Assembly (NCBI RefSeq): GCF_021130785.1
Contig: NC_060213.1
Span: forward strand, 97,022,501-97,086,500
Direction of reading: 5' to 3'
Length of the DNA stretch: 64,000 nucleotides
From: Homalodisca vitripennis
Taxonomy: Eukaryota; Arthropoda; Insecta; Hemiptera; Cicadellidae
The notes beneath the pieces were generated by a model that did not search any database, was not told where the DNA came from, and was given only the letters and a program-made list of their open reading frames with translations. Positions 25,501 through 40,500 of the stretch are shown in pieces. The first letter of the stretch is position 1. Each line of letters starts with the position of its first letter. The position numbers and the translations under genes are program-made.

Positions 25501-28500
25501 TTTTTCTTACTTTTCTTTTGGAAGGTGTAATTTGTATTTCTCATTTTCTTTGCTGTTCCTATCCATCAACTTGCTATAAATTTCTCGGGGTGTTTTTTTC
25601 TTGTATATACAAATAGAGTTGTGGCCAAAATGTCTTGCCAAGAAACCATGCTCCTTACTCAACCTGAAAATAAAATTAAAATTAGTTGCAACGCTGATAG
25701 CTTAAAAGTACATATATCAAAAATTTACTGAAGGTTTTGAATTTTTTCTGGCTATTGACTGACCATAAAATGTTTTCATTTTTGAAAATGCTATAATTTG
25801 TTAGCATACTGAATCTTTTATAACAACTGTATTAATCACTGTGTAATAACTATTCATTATTTGTATAAAACTTCATTTTTTACACACTGAAATAGTTCCA
25901 ATGCATAGTATTATATCGCTTTGTCAGTGTGCTTGGAGAGACACATATGATACACTCACCATATGTTTAACTATAAATTTTAAAACCATTGATATCTGTG
26001 AACAGAATTAATATTAAGAAACATACAACACTTTCAGTCATCTCTAGAAGTTTATCATTGTCATTGGTCAGACCTACTATTAACATTTCTATCACAGTAT
26101 AAAATGTAATAATAAATAACAGAAAACAAAAATTATACTCACTGCAAAACTAGATGTCTCTCTGACACAGTAAAGTTGTCCAGAAAAAACAAATCTTCAA
26201 CGGAGCTGTTCCAGAAATGACTGAACAGTTTTTTCAGCTCAAATTCATTGCTTGCTTCACTGGGATCTACAATCCTGAAAAATAAAATAAATTAAGAGAT
26301 TCATGAGTATTTATAAACTCAGGATTGACAAAAATACAGAGGCAGCTGAACAATTTCTATTTTGTTCAACTTATGAAGGTGGAACTCTGAAATTAACATT
26401 CAATTGAAAATTCATTTTTCAGCAATCAATAACACCCCTTCCTCAAGGGGGGGGGGTAGAGGAAGGGATTACAGAATTGTGGGCCATTGAATCAAAACCT
26501 TAGAGAACCTTAACCTTTTGATTAAGGTGGCATAGACCATTTCGACATTTTTTATTTAAAAAAATAATTGTACTACATTATAAGAGTAATTAATTCATAT
26601 CCTATTTGATCGATTCCAAACTATCAATATTTAGTAGTTTTCTATTCTTTTTTTTCTGCGGTCTCTGAACTATGACAATATTAATTTACTTCTGACAGGT
26701 AATTATATTTATAATTTATGCATACCAATTATGCATGTTTTTATGCAAACAAGTATTACAAAAGGATATTATTATTGCTGTATAACAATACTTTTCACTG
26801 CATAACAACACTCTAAATACATTATTTTGAAGTTAAAATATGTTAGTTTTTAGTCTGCTTCTTGCCCAAGTGAAAAAATGTTGTAGAAAGATTACTTTCA
26901 TTCTTTTCAGTGAGTCTAATATTGCTCTTGTGAATATTTTTATATGAAGAAAATAAACTGAAAAACGAGATTTAGTTTTTTACAAGAAATAGACGTGTAT
27001 ATCTGCTTTCCATTTTTTGCTAACAGTTGGTCTGGTTAAAGCAGTGTTGGTGAGAGGTTGCGATTTGTATTTTATTTAGTACTTATATCACCTTGCCATA
27101 TTAAAAAAATCTCAAAAATGTGTATTGTATATGAATTTTATTCAGACTTTACTGTCTCTTATATAGTACATCTATTAATAATCGTAAAAACAATGCATAC
27201 AACAAAACTTCAAACATGAAATTCTATAAAAGGATGCAAATTACACTTTTAGGTACTAGGTATAGTGATTAGAAAATTATATAAATTAATAACTATTTTA
27301 GAATAACTCTTTTTCAAAACTTTTGCATTTTAAAGTAAAACTTTGCTCTAAATAATTTATGATGTATAAAATTTAGTTTGACATTCTCGGAAACACAATC
27401 CAAAAAATATTAAATACACAACAAATTAAAAAAAAAAAAAACTTTTTATAACATTAAAAAAAATGTTTACTTAAACGTAGTTTCCAGTATTTTTAATTTT
27501 TGTTTGAACAATAGTAAAAAATGTGTAGTCTTCACTTTATTGAAAAAAATAATTATGCCTTTCTGTTATATAATTGTTTCCCAAACGCTTGCAAAGTCAT
27601 AGACTATAAGACCGGCACTTTACGCGTATTACTTACGGAATGGCTGTGGTACTCAAAAAGTTAATGTAAGTGAACATCTATTAGCAAATGTTTTCAAATG
27701 TTCTGACGAGATAAATGTATGAAAGAATCTCAATTTGGATATCCTTCAAGAAACATAAAGGCTATTTCAAGTTTTTTAATACTATTAAATATTAATAAAC
27801 CATTTAATTTTTTAACCAAAAAATTCACAAAATATTTGGAAAACATATGAATTTAGGATAGTAACAGCTATGATATGAGACATCAAAAATGGGACTTCAA
27901 TTTCTTAGATAAACCCACTTATACTGACTAAGGTGTATTAAATTTATTTGTGCCAACTGTTTACATATTGGAAAAATACTGGGTTTAACAGGTATCTCTT
28001 AAAATGTCAACATTACAATTGATAAATTTTTCTTGTCTTTTTTCTCACACATGTCAGATTTCTGACAAGTGAAACATGTGCATTCTCTTGCATTGGTTAT
28101 AGTACTCAAAGTCAACATTATTATTTACTTATAATGTCCTATTTTTAAATATGTAATGATGGCAAACGTATGAAAATCTGTTGTTCTTTAAAATTGTCCA
28201 CTGTAAATAATAAGTTTTCTAACAAAATTTTGATTGCAGGCCCATTAATCTAATTAGTGCATTTCATGAGTAAACCATGACTACAACTTTGTGAGGTTTG
28301 GTCAAGAAATATATAAATTATGACCCAATAAACCATGATAAGGGGTCTGTTCACTAAGTATCGAAAATGGTTTCAAAAATGAAAATTTATTATAGGTATC
28401 ATTACAATTACTTGATAATCTTCAAAATAGATTCCTCCAGCATCGATACACTTGGTTTAGCGCATCTGCCACTCGTCAAAAGCCCGCTGGAAGTCGGTTT

Positions 28501-31500
28501 CTAAAATAGTTCAGAACCTTTTTCGTTGCCTGTTGAACCACCTCAATGGAGTGGAACCGATGACCTATGAGCTCCTTTTTCATACACGGAAACAAGAAAA
28601 AGTCTGGTGGAGCCAGGTCTGGGTTGTAGGGGGGTGAGGCAATGTTTCCAAGCCGAATTTCGCCAGCAGCTGGCGCACAACAATCGCACCGTGGCATGGC
28701 ACAATGTTATGGTGGAGTTTCCAATTCTTCGCAATGTCTGGTCGTACGTGTTACGCGATTTCTCAGGTGTGTCAGTACTTGCATGTAAAATTCACCATTT
28801 ACTGTTGTTCCAGTAGGCACAAACTCCTTGTGAACAATGCCATGTCAATAAAAAAACAATCAGCATGGTTTTGATTTTGACATCAGAGCTTTTTTCGGAT
28901 ACGGTGACGCATTCATATGCCATTTTGAACTTTGACGTTTTGTTTCCGGATCGGAATGAAACACCCACGATTCATTACCGGTAATAATGTCGAGAAATCT
29001 CAAACCATGAACACAGTCCAAAATTTCTTGCAAAATTTCCACCCGCAACAGTTTTTGTTCCTCGCTCAAGACTTTTGGCACCAGCTTCGTGCACACCTTC
29101 CTCTCCTCATTGCAAGATCTTCTGTTACAATAGTGTGTACAGTTCCGACTGAAAGACCGGTCTCCTTACTAATAAGGGCGATGGTTTAACGCCTGTCCAG
29201 AGTCCAAACATTTTTCACTTGTGCCACTCAAAAACTCTTGTGTGGCTTAAGGCATCATCCCCATAAGCCTGATTAATGAGTTCAAGGGTCTTAGATGCAG
29301 TTTTTTCCGAGTTTAAAGCAAAAATTCACAGTGTAGTGTTGCTCAAACGTCCGCTCCATGCTGGCGTGATGGCAAAATAAAAAATAACACGTCACAAGAA
29401 TCCACCTCCTGTCTCAACGCATGCCCGCAGGCGACTGAATTAAAGTGCGCCTGAGTGGTGGGGAACTCCTCTATCGAGGCTGACCGGTTGGACCCCTCTC
29501 CACTTCTCCGTTGAGGATAAAGTAAATCAGTACCGATACTTCTTGAACAGACCCTGTGCATACCAGACGACATTGGCATACCTACATACAAATTATAATA
29601 GACATAGGTGTATTTTCCAAAACCAGTTCTGGCAGAGCTATTAAAAAAATATTTTTTATTTATTATTTCTTCTTCCAAAAAAATAAAGAAATAGAAAATA
29701 AATTAAACTTTGACCGCAATGGAAATTAGAAACAAGTAAAACTTTATCATCTCAGCCATGTTTTCTTCAGCGCTTTAAGAGTTAAATTTCTTTTGTAATC
29801 CAGTATTTTGCAATTATTAGTCGGAAATTTTGAACCAGTGACGTATGCAATGCACAGTGAATTTAAATTACATTTTATTAGGCTGAAAGCAGGTTAAATT
29901 CTACTGCAATCAGTAGATCTATTACAATAGTGAATATTATTCAGTACAATGATCAAACTATAATCATAAACATCCTGTAAATATAACATAAAACTAATTT
30001 TATCATAACCACATGTATAACCAAACTGTACAATCTAAACTAATATAATCCAGTAATACTATAAAAAATAATACTAATCACAAATTACAATAAAAAAAGT
30101 ACAAAATCATGTCATTTAAATTATGTGTTTTATTTCAAAAAAAGGATGCATTAAACTATTTTACAGCATAGTTTCCACTAATTTTTAGGCACAACTATTA
30201 TATAGCCACCAACGAAGATCATTTTCCAATGAAACAACAAATTTTCAACAGACACATTGTTAACTGTTACCATACAAATGTAAACATTAGCTTACCTATA
30301 GATGTTCTCTTTGCTCTTGTATCCTTTGGATATAAACTGTGGCACACCACCACCTAATCCAGAGTAATCTTTTTTTATCTGAAAGAGAATCCTTAGTTGT
30401 ATAAAATAATAAATATTCACACAAAACCACTAATGTCCATTGCTTGTTAACAGCTAATTAATACGATTACTGTAACTATAGTAGTTGCAAACATGGACAT
30501 TTGACTTTAATATTTATTAATAATGTAAAGAGATTAATAGACCTAATACTAATGCTATCGTAAGAAATTAATCTTCTAAACTCATGCAAAGTTTAACAAT
30601 GTATTTCAGACCTAAGTGCATTAAAAAACAGTTTATTTGTCACAAACCAGGCTTGCAATGATATGTCACGTACTAAAATAAGCACCATTCAATAAATCAT
30701 TACGAAAGACTTGACAACCTAAATCTTTTATATCAATTTATAGTGAGCCACCACAGGCAGACTGTGATCTCCAGATGGCCAAAACTTGAGGGGGAACGGA
30801 GTACAATGAAAGAAGAGATAAGGAGCAGGAAGGCACAATGTTGGAAGAGCTGGTTGACTCAGTAGGAATGATTTTTGTGGAAGGAGTTACAAGCTTATCA
30901 CAGGAAAATTCTAATATAGCATCCTCTCACTGGATAAGGTGGCTTTTTGATTAGTAATGAGAGAGCTTTTCACTTGACATGCAGAGACAACATATGAAGA
31001 GCTGGCAGCCATAGGTATGTCTATGTTCACAGGAGAAGAGGTCTAGGCAACAGGAAAGCGGATGAAACCAAAGCAAAGTCCAAGTCCAGACAATATCCTT
31101 GTGCAGGTGATACAAATAGCAATGGAATATCAACCATGAGAAGTACAATGGGAGACGAACTAGATCCCTCTACTAAATGGGAAATTTCCCAAAAATCTGG
31201 AAGAAAGTGAAATTTGTATTATTAAACAAGCAGGGAAAGCCTGATGGAGTCCTTTCATACAGGCCAATATGTCAGCTGGAAGCTGCAGGAAAGCTATTGG
31301 AGCATTTGTTGGTAGAAAGGCATGCATCAGTGTTGGAGGCATGTGGGGGGGCTATCCCCAAATTAACATGACTTTTGTTAAAGAACGCTCTACTACGGTC
31401 TCATAAGAGCGATGAGAAGGTGGAGGATCAGGTGAGTTGTCCACAGCGACAACAAAGAATACAAATAAATAGTGATACACCTGGATGTCAAGAATGCCTT

Positions 31501-34500
31501 TAGCAGTGCATCATGGTAATATATTGTAGCTGCACTGATAGGAAAGAAAAAAAGTCAATACTTGCTAGGAATGTTATATGCAAAATTAGCCCAGTAACAA
31601 ATGTATAGGAGTTGAGAACATAAGAGTGGATTTTCAGATGTCCAGTAATGTTTCACAAGAATCTGTGTTGAGACCAGTGCTCTGAACATACTATATAACG
31701 GAATGTTACGATGCAAATTCCAGAAGGAGTTATAACGGTAAGCTAGCAGCTGTGTTGTAATTAGCAGCACAAACTAAGTGCAGGTTCTAATGAGGCAATG
31801 ATCAGAGTAAGCACATGAATGAAGGAACACATGCAAGGGCTTGCTCCTCAGAAGACAGAGGGAGTAGGCAGAAGAGTGATCAAAAACACCAGTAAGATTT
31901 GTTGCTTTTTGCTGCACAGATAATTTCAAAGAGAAGATCGTGTATCTTGGAGTGTAGTTGGACTTTTGGGAACACATACAGGCAGTAGATCACAGGATAG
32001 AGCCATGAGCGATGACCAACTTATGGCTAATGTTTGAAGCCCAAAGCAGTGCTCAGGATGGTTACTCACAACTGTTGTTGCCTCAATGGCGTGGTATGCT
32101 TCACAGTTTGCAAATGGGCTGCAAGAACAACAGTGGCAGAAAGTAAATTAGAGAGTTTGTGGCAAAATGAACTGGCACTGAAATGTGCAGTGGACGTAGG
32201 AATTGTACTCGCATTATGTAGCATTTGTAATAGCAAGTGTGATTTCCATATAAACCTATATTGGGTGATTAGTTAATTATGATCTTTTACCATCATAATA
32301 TAATAATAATATGTGAATATAACTATATTCACATGATCTGCAATGTTACTTTCTATCCGCAAGTTCCTACTATTAGGATATGTTGTTAATGCATTGTAAA
32401 CACCCTCACCTCAATAAAAGGGCAATACTTCCTTAGATTTTTCAAAGCATCTTCAGCGGCCCTTTCTTTCACCAACTTCTCGATATATGAGGTTGCTCTG
32501 CCAACCACTCGTCTGTCAATAAGAGCTTCACCAGTTCTGTAAAGAAACAGTAAAATAATAAATATAACAACCTTACTTTTTATTAATAAATTTTTAACAG
32601 ACATATTTCACTTTCATATGAATAACACAACCAAAATTGGTTATTTTATCAGAGAGAGGTACAGGAACACTGTTCCAGCAAAAATTGAGATATATAAGAG
32701 GCATGTTTTTTAAGCAAGTAGTAAAAAAAATCAAGCAAACTGTTTGTAACAATATTATTTTGAAATGAAAGCCCACACTTGTATCTACTTTTCTACATAA
32801 TTGCCATCAATATTAAAGCACTTATCATATTTAAAAACAACCTTCTGTACACTGTCATCATAGAAAACGGTTGCCTGATTTAACCGTTACTGAACGCTAT
32901 AATTTTTACGCTGTCGTTGATGCGGTGCTGACCTTTGAAATATTTTTTCTAACGAAAAAAAAACAAGTGGTAACAAATCGGCACTAAATTGGGACTTTTA
33001 GGAGGATTATCAGATTGTTCCTAGCAAAATGCTGTGATGAGATCCTAATTTAGTTTTGTCGCATGTGGAAATTCATTGTCATACAGGAAAACGTGTTTCT
33101 CAATAAAATTGTCATACAGAAACTCTTCTGATAACGAAGTAATTGTGAAATGTCTATTCATTTTTGCTTTATCATTAACTTCACACACCAATTCGTAGGT
33201 GATCATTGAGGGTTTTAGATTGCATTTTTCATCATGAGCATTTTTTCGGTCATCTTTTAAAGCTCTTGCCCATTTGAATGCCATTACATCATTCATAATG
33301 TTTGTCCATACACTTCACACTTCTGTTGGTGAATTTCAATTGCTTTCACGCCTTTAACACCAAGGAAACAAATAACAGAACTTACTTCACAGTCCATGGG
33401 ATTCTTCATTGAAAGGGCATTTGAAATAAGCATTAACAGATGTAAAAACAATTGACATTTAACACTTTTTTGATTTTTGCCGTAATTGTTCTATGGCTCG
33501 CACAAGCACGGGACACCAATCTTTACCTGTAGTATAGTTCTGTCCCCTTTCTTCAGCATAAAAAAACACCAATGAACGGAAGAAGCATCTTTTAACAATC
33601 TTTTCTTTGTTTAAACTATACTTTTTAAAGAAAAATGAGAAAAAGATTTTAAAAACTTGTTTCAGTTTCGACTAGTGGTATGAGAATATTTAATAGGATA
33701 TTCACATTCAAATCTCATGCCATTAGTCATATCAGTTATTGTTGACATGACAGAGATGCAGATAGAATCAATAAAATTGTCTGCATTACATCACATAAAT
33801 ATAACTCAAGTTTCCAAATTAGTTCTACAATTATATACACAAAACTCCATTCATATGTATATTTTTACAAATTAAGTACTTACCGGTATATTTCAGTACG
33901 TTGTGATTTGTCGACATTAAATATGAAGAGATCTGCCTTAGAACCAGTGTTTCCGTGATTCTTTATATAGTCGAGCAATTCCCTAGCTGAAGAAACATAG
34001 TCCACTGCCCCTTGTATATTATGTACAAAAGTACTTCCATCCCGCTTCCGTAGACAAACAACCCTAGAAACAAATAAATTAGCCCTGTTTATGTGACTTA
34101 CTCCAAGTCACTCCAATATTGCTCTAAAACTGTACCTGATCTGAGCTAAATCTGCTTTCATCCAAACGTACACCAAATATTGTTCACTTAAAAGAATGGA
34201 ATGAAATAAGATCTCATAATATACAAATTTGCAATGATATAACTGTGGATCTCGCTAATAAATTGCAGCGATGCCAAAATTATTGTAAACGTACGCTTTG
34301 TATTTGATTTATCATGTCACGCACGTTTATATTCTAAATTCTAAAATTGGCCGATATAAGATTATAAATTAAATTGGTACATTCTACTCTTAACTATATG
34401 ATAAGAATCTTGATCCAAAAGAATAAATATCCATAAAAAGTACCTACAATATTTTTTTTATTTTCTTATAAGGTATTGAGTTAATAATGTAATAAACACG

Positions 34501-37500
34501 CTACCACGTTTAATTTTACAAAATTGGTTCGTAAAAACAACTACACAAAGATGTGTGTTACAGTCAAACAAAAATGTGAAATTTATCTTACCCCAAATGT
34601 AAACGCTGCTGCCAATCATCATGGGCCTAATTACGGAATCAACCCGGACCCTCCCCATTGCAGCTTATAAACATCTCCTCATCTAGGTTGCGTCTCTTAT
34701 CACCACCTCAGTATGCGTGACATAGCCCTCCCTTCATTGTTTTTCCTTAACGAATCACTAATTAAGAAAAGATGCAATATCTGAAATCCTTGCAGGTTTC
34801 AATATTTCAGGTCAGAAATGTTGTTCCAATAAACTTGTAGGTTAAACAGAATTATTATGTAGTTTCATGCTAGTTAGGTTATATCAAATTTAGTTGTTAA
34901 CATACAGAAATAATCCCTTCCATTGTTTTGTGATACTGTAATGTATGAAAGAAGCCCCAAATGTTATGCTTGTTTATGCTCATGGTTTAGCAAACAGCAT
35001 ATACTATTGTGCGCTTGCCGCCTCCTGCTTGTGTCACAGCTGAGGTCTACAACATTTCACTTCATTTCAGTCTTAAAGTAGCATAAAATGGCATTTCATT
35101 CTAATTTATTCCCCCAGACATCCATCCACCTAAGGTTAAATGGCCAAACCCCCAGAAGAAATTTCTGGTTGCGCCCCTCTCCTGACTGGACCAAACTGAT
35201 AGCTAATGTTTATCTCTCAAATATTGACAAAAAAATTTATATTACTTACCGCATGTGTGATTCTACAAATATTCTTTGTCAAAAATTCTACTTTATGATT
35301 TCAGTATTTACACCAGAAGATATCAACATGACAGATAAAACTTGTTTTACTTACTTGTAAATATGGCTCAGAGATGGATCAACATTGCTTAGAAACGGTG
35401 GAAACGTCTTTTTTTTTCCTGGCATATAACTGTCCTTAAGCTGTAAAAAAGTAAATAAATTCCTTAGTAGTAGTGGCTTGCAATACATTATTCTTTTATA
35501 TTAGTATAATTTATCACATTTTTATTTTATATTATATTTTTGTAGCTTATGTCAACCACAACTTTATCACTATTCTTTTAAATTCCTTTCTCAATCCCCT
35601 TCCATTTTCACTCACTTACAATTCCCCCCTCTGAAAACAATCTTTTATTAGAGTCTTCCATTGTTAAAATGCATAAGTACTATTTTGTCAATTTCAAGAT
35701 TTTCTTTCAATAAAATATATAGATGGATTATTTCGACGTGAAACATTCCTTGGTTGCGCAGTGGACAAATGTTACAGCCCGCTGATCAGCGCAGATTGTC
35801 AGTTCTGTCTGCTCCACCAGTTAAGTGCATGGCTAAAAACATAATTATCAGTGCTTAAAAGAGACACCGCAAGTGTTTCGGTTTAGAAAATTGAACAAAA
35901 ACTGATGAAATAATATAGGTCTACAACGTTTATGTGGAGAACAGTACCCTGAAGTTTATGTTAACGAAGCACAATGAAAGCGTAGACGCGTATCAAAACG
36001 AAATCTGCAATAGTGCTAGTAGTCTACCAGCTGCACCTGCCTTTCCGCTCCCCTTACTCCACACAGCCCCTCATACCCCTCACAACTCCATGCGCAAACC
36101 ATTTCACGTCTAAATAATCTATCTATAATTTGTTTATTTCACTGAACAATTTATGGGTGTACACAGTTACAATCTCGGTTCACTAACAAACTGTAATATA
36201 TTTTTTCCATATATTTCTCTTTGTTTTGAAATTATACTACATGGATAATATTAATTTAAAAAATAATAAAAGCTTTCAGGTCCCTGTTTAACCCTTTAGT
36301 TTGGTTTCATGGTGGCAAAAATGCCAAAGCTAATGTTTAAAAACAGAAATTTATACGTTGCCAAATGAACAAATATATCCGAGATCATGCTTTTGAGTAA
36401 GAGATGAATCTAAGTACACTATGAATAGTTAAAGACATAAGCATATCACAAAGTTGTGTGTTTTTTATTTCCTGTAAATAATTGGCTGTGAAAAACTCTT
36501 GGTAAATGGATGCAACATTTGCTCATAGAGAGGAATAAATGGAATCATATAGCAAACTCCTTAGGTAATTTTCAATTATAAATCATTTGTGCAACCGATG
36601 TATACAACTATGGACAAAATATGGATACTCCAGATACAAAGACGCAATAAAAAAAAATGATTTTTACAAACGAAGATGATCATATCGGGCGATAAATTTA
36701 TGGCTTGGATTGAACGAGATGTATGCAGAATCATTCACATTAACCACTTTGAAAAATAACACAAGATATGAGAGTAAACACACCCATTGTTTTAATGGCC
36801 AAAATTACATAATTAATCAAACTGAATTTACAAAATCCACTGTATTCACTAAATTTGGTCCCAGTAACAATCTGTATTTCCAAAATTGAAAAATATAGCA
36901 CATGAAAAATGGATTACGTCCGAATCTTCAACAAAACGTATCAAGTTTAGGATCGTTCAAAATCTTGCTTATGGATCAAAATGTTAAAGAAATGGTTGAC
37001 ACTTGTATACTGATTAAGAGATAAATTCAATGAGTCTACTTTGAAGCTTAGTTTACCTCAATATAATAGTTGGTGGTTCGCAGCTCCTGAAAGAGCTTGT
37101 ACATTGCATCCAATTCTGCTTCTATGCTTGTGTAACCTTGGCCTTCACGCACACAATTCCCAGCAACCCAGAGTCTTGCTTTGCTGCAAACATCAACATT
37201 CAAGGTCTACAGCTCATTATAATTATTCCATTAAGTGGTTAAAAAACCACAAACATGGTCGGCAAGCTAGGCCTACCGACCATGTCATGTGGCAATTTAA
37301 TCTTAACCCTTCATACATAGCTTACATGCATTGTAATCTAGAGTCATCAGTTGCAGGCAACATGTAGACAGATACACACTTTGTATACACCAAGCACATA
37401 ATATAACTTAAATTGATTTAGCCACATAAAAAGAAAGCATGGCAATTCTGCAAACTGATTCAATTAAAAAAAGTCTTTAGTTCTAAAAAATGAATGCCCT

Positions 37501-40500
37501 ATATGACCTGTGCCAATTAAATTAGACAATTATCAAGGCATATGGTGTAGTATCAATTTAAAAAACAACTAGAATATGTTTATGCATCACTTTAAAATGT
37601 TCAACATACTAACATCAAGAGTAGAAAGCAAAATTGACCTCCCATCACAAAATTTAGTCTTGATAAGATAATGAAAATTTCCATGACCAACCAAATTTGG
37701 TCTATTGTTCTCCTAGATAGTGATCAGAATAGTCATTCATGGATTGAGTCATTGATCGGCAGACCACTCTACAATTGGAGGACTGATTTTTATTCTCGGA
37801 TCTGGACTTTAATGTTACATGGCAATTACTTCCAAGAGAGGCTTGTTCTATTAGTCTTCTTGGGTTAGATGTCAAGGTTATTTTGCTTGTCAAACTGAAA
37901 AGCCACAAGCGTGTAACTGAACTTCAACTGGCTTATCTGAGTTGAAGATCTTGCAAAATGGAAAAAATAAAAGTGAAGTAAAGTAAAGATGTCTTATTTT
38001 ACCAGGTTAAGTTAGGGCTAAGCAGCCCTCTGTAACAATTAACCTGGGGACCAATCTTGCGATAACCGTTGGAAAGATTGGAAACAGATAAGATCTATAA
38101 AACTCTCCCATCAAAGTCTACTAACCCATTGCACATAGATAGGCTATATTGTTTAGTATCTGAAGCCATTACAGAGGGTTAGTTATAAGCGTGCCAGTTA
38201 CCATACCCATTGCTCTGTTTGTACATTTATTTCTCTCACATTTGCATTGTTTACCTGGCCAGGTGAACGGTGTAGAGCAGTAAAATAGAGTAAGGACATA
38301 TCTAATGTTCACAAGACTTTGCATTTGCTGCTAAATACTGTAAGTAATCGCCTAGTCTTTGCTTTGCTTGCTGTATTTTGTAGATAGCTCTTTAATATGA
38401 GAAATCGGCACAGACTGCTCCCCTCTTTCTTAGCACCAAGGATGTTCACTGTGTTTGAGCTGTACACCTTTTAACCAGTTATGAAATCCATAGTTTGCTA
38501 CCATATTACTGAGAGGACAGTTTGTTTCGTTATGTAGAACTTTATAGTTTCTATGACTAGTTTTTATGGACATCCCTTTGTTGTGACACAACAGTAAAGT
38601 CACCAGCATAAACTTTCTAGTCTGGGTATAAGGAATGTCAGCAGTGTAAATATAAAAAACAGAAAAATAAGAACAAGGACCAAACCCTGGGGAGGCCACC
38701 ATGAAGTTCTCTAAAACCACTATCCTTACTTCCTCAATAAACCAACAAATGATTCAATTTTGCAATATTTTCAGTTACAAGTTTTAAAAGGAAAGGCCAA
38801 TTTAGGAACTAATCAATGATCGAATTGATAACAGTTAGCTGAACACAACAATATTAGTAATCTGTTACTCGAATGGCTTTACTTTATAATCCAATTCAAA
38901 TTCAAATTATATTTAATTTAAAACAATAATTGTTTTGAAATTAATCAACACAAAATTAAAGCTTCAAGGGTTCTTATACTTACACTACATCTCCACATTG
39001 TTCCTTCAAACATGTAAGTGGTCCATATATAGAATAATAGAAGCTCTTTCTTAAAAACTGTACACCTCCACAGTATTGTTTTGCACAGCCTTTAAAAATT
39101 AAAAGTTTAGGAAATGGACTCTTGGGGTTTATTCCGTTAATTTCAACGTTTTGAATATTTGTAAAACTTTCAGATGGGTTAGGATCCACAGTAATTTGTT
39201 TATCTTCTTTATTGTTTTGAGGTAAACTGCTTGTTGACGGCGTTGAACTTTGAAATGCAGGAAATGTAGATTTGAACTGTTCAGTTAAAGATGGTTTTAT
39301 TTCTGGAACAATAAACAAAATTATTCACAAGTCCATAAACATTTTTCTATAGAAAGTAAAGTACTAAATGAATTAACCCATTGCGGATCGTATTGTTTTG
39401 GCGTGCGGGCACCAGCGGGCACGAATTAATTTACGGTCAGCGGCCACACGAACAGCAATGGTGCGCCACATCTTATCGCTCGCTATTGTATACTAGAAAA
39501 TTCAGCTTTGAAGGTATTCGTTCAGATGGAACATGGGCCTGCTGGGGTATCCGTGATGTAGGAACGATAACACGGGAGCAAGGTTCCGGGGTGGCAGGAT
39601 GATGGCTGAATCATAGTCTAAATAAAGCTCGGACGAAGTGATTACAACATCCGGGCCATAGTCTAGACTAAACCCACCAACATGTACGTCTGCGTCATTT
39701 AGTTCTGTGTCACTAACCTCAAAAGTATTATAATAACAACTGAGGAAAACACCCAATCAGAAGCGCTAAAAAAGCAGAAAGTAAACTCATATGAATGATT
39801 TTTCAACTTCGACATACAACTGCGATCTGTAGGATATTTATAAAACTTTTGAAAACTCTTAACGTATACCGTTGTTAAACACTCTTAGTTGACAAGTGAA
39901 GACGATCGCCCGATCTATCAGACATTAATAGAACTATTTGGAGGGTAACTGAAAAGCAGACCGCTTTTGTGACCTGAGCTCGTCATCGTGCCGTTAGGCC
40001 CAGCCCCTGAGTGACGAGCCCAGCTTGTCAGTGATCCGCAATGGGTTAATGTGTTACAATTAAAAGAAATGTATAATTGAAAATGTGTTTAAATATTTCA
40101 ATCATGGACAAAATTGTCCATGATTAACACTATTTATATTTGTCGTAATTATGAGTGGTCCGGACGGCACGTAGAGTGCTGAGCAATCTCAACAAACCTC
40201 CTTTCACCTATTAGTGAGAGCTTAGCATTGCACTCTTCCAGTCTTGCATTGAAGCTGAAACACTTTCTCTAACATTGCAGGAGAAATGGCTTATGGCCAC
40301 TTTCAATTCATCCAGTCTGCAGGGTTTGTTTGTGTAATCCCTTGCTTTAAGGAACCCCCACAAGAAAGAAACAAAAAATGCTGACTGGGGAGCGAGCCGA
40401 TCATATAATGTCCCCAAAATGCGAAATTATTCGACCAAAAAGTTCATCACCTCATTGGTTGTTTTATAGGCAATTGCCCTATCATGCTGAAAATAGATCC

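Noticed and set aside
35750..35830. tRNA-like head at GGTTGCGCAGTGG
   Set aside because: There is an A-box-like word only, with no B box or cloverleaf. It lies inside the MITE at 35727-36120.
39381..39756. Short open frames on both strands
   Set aside because: They fall inside the piggyBac-type MITE at 39377-40045 and look like no protein family.
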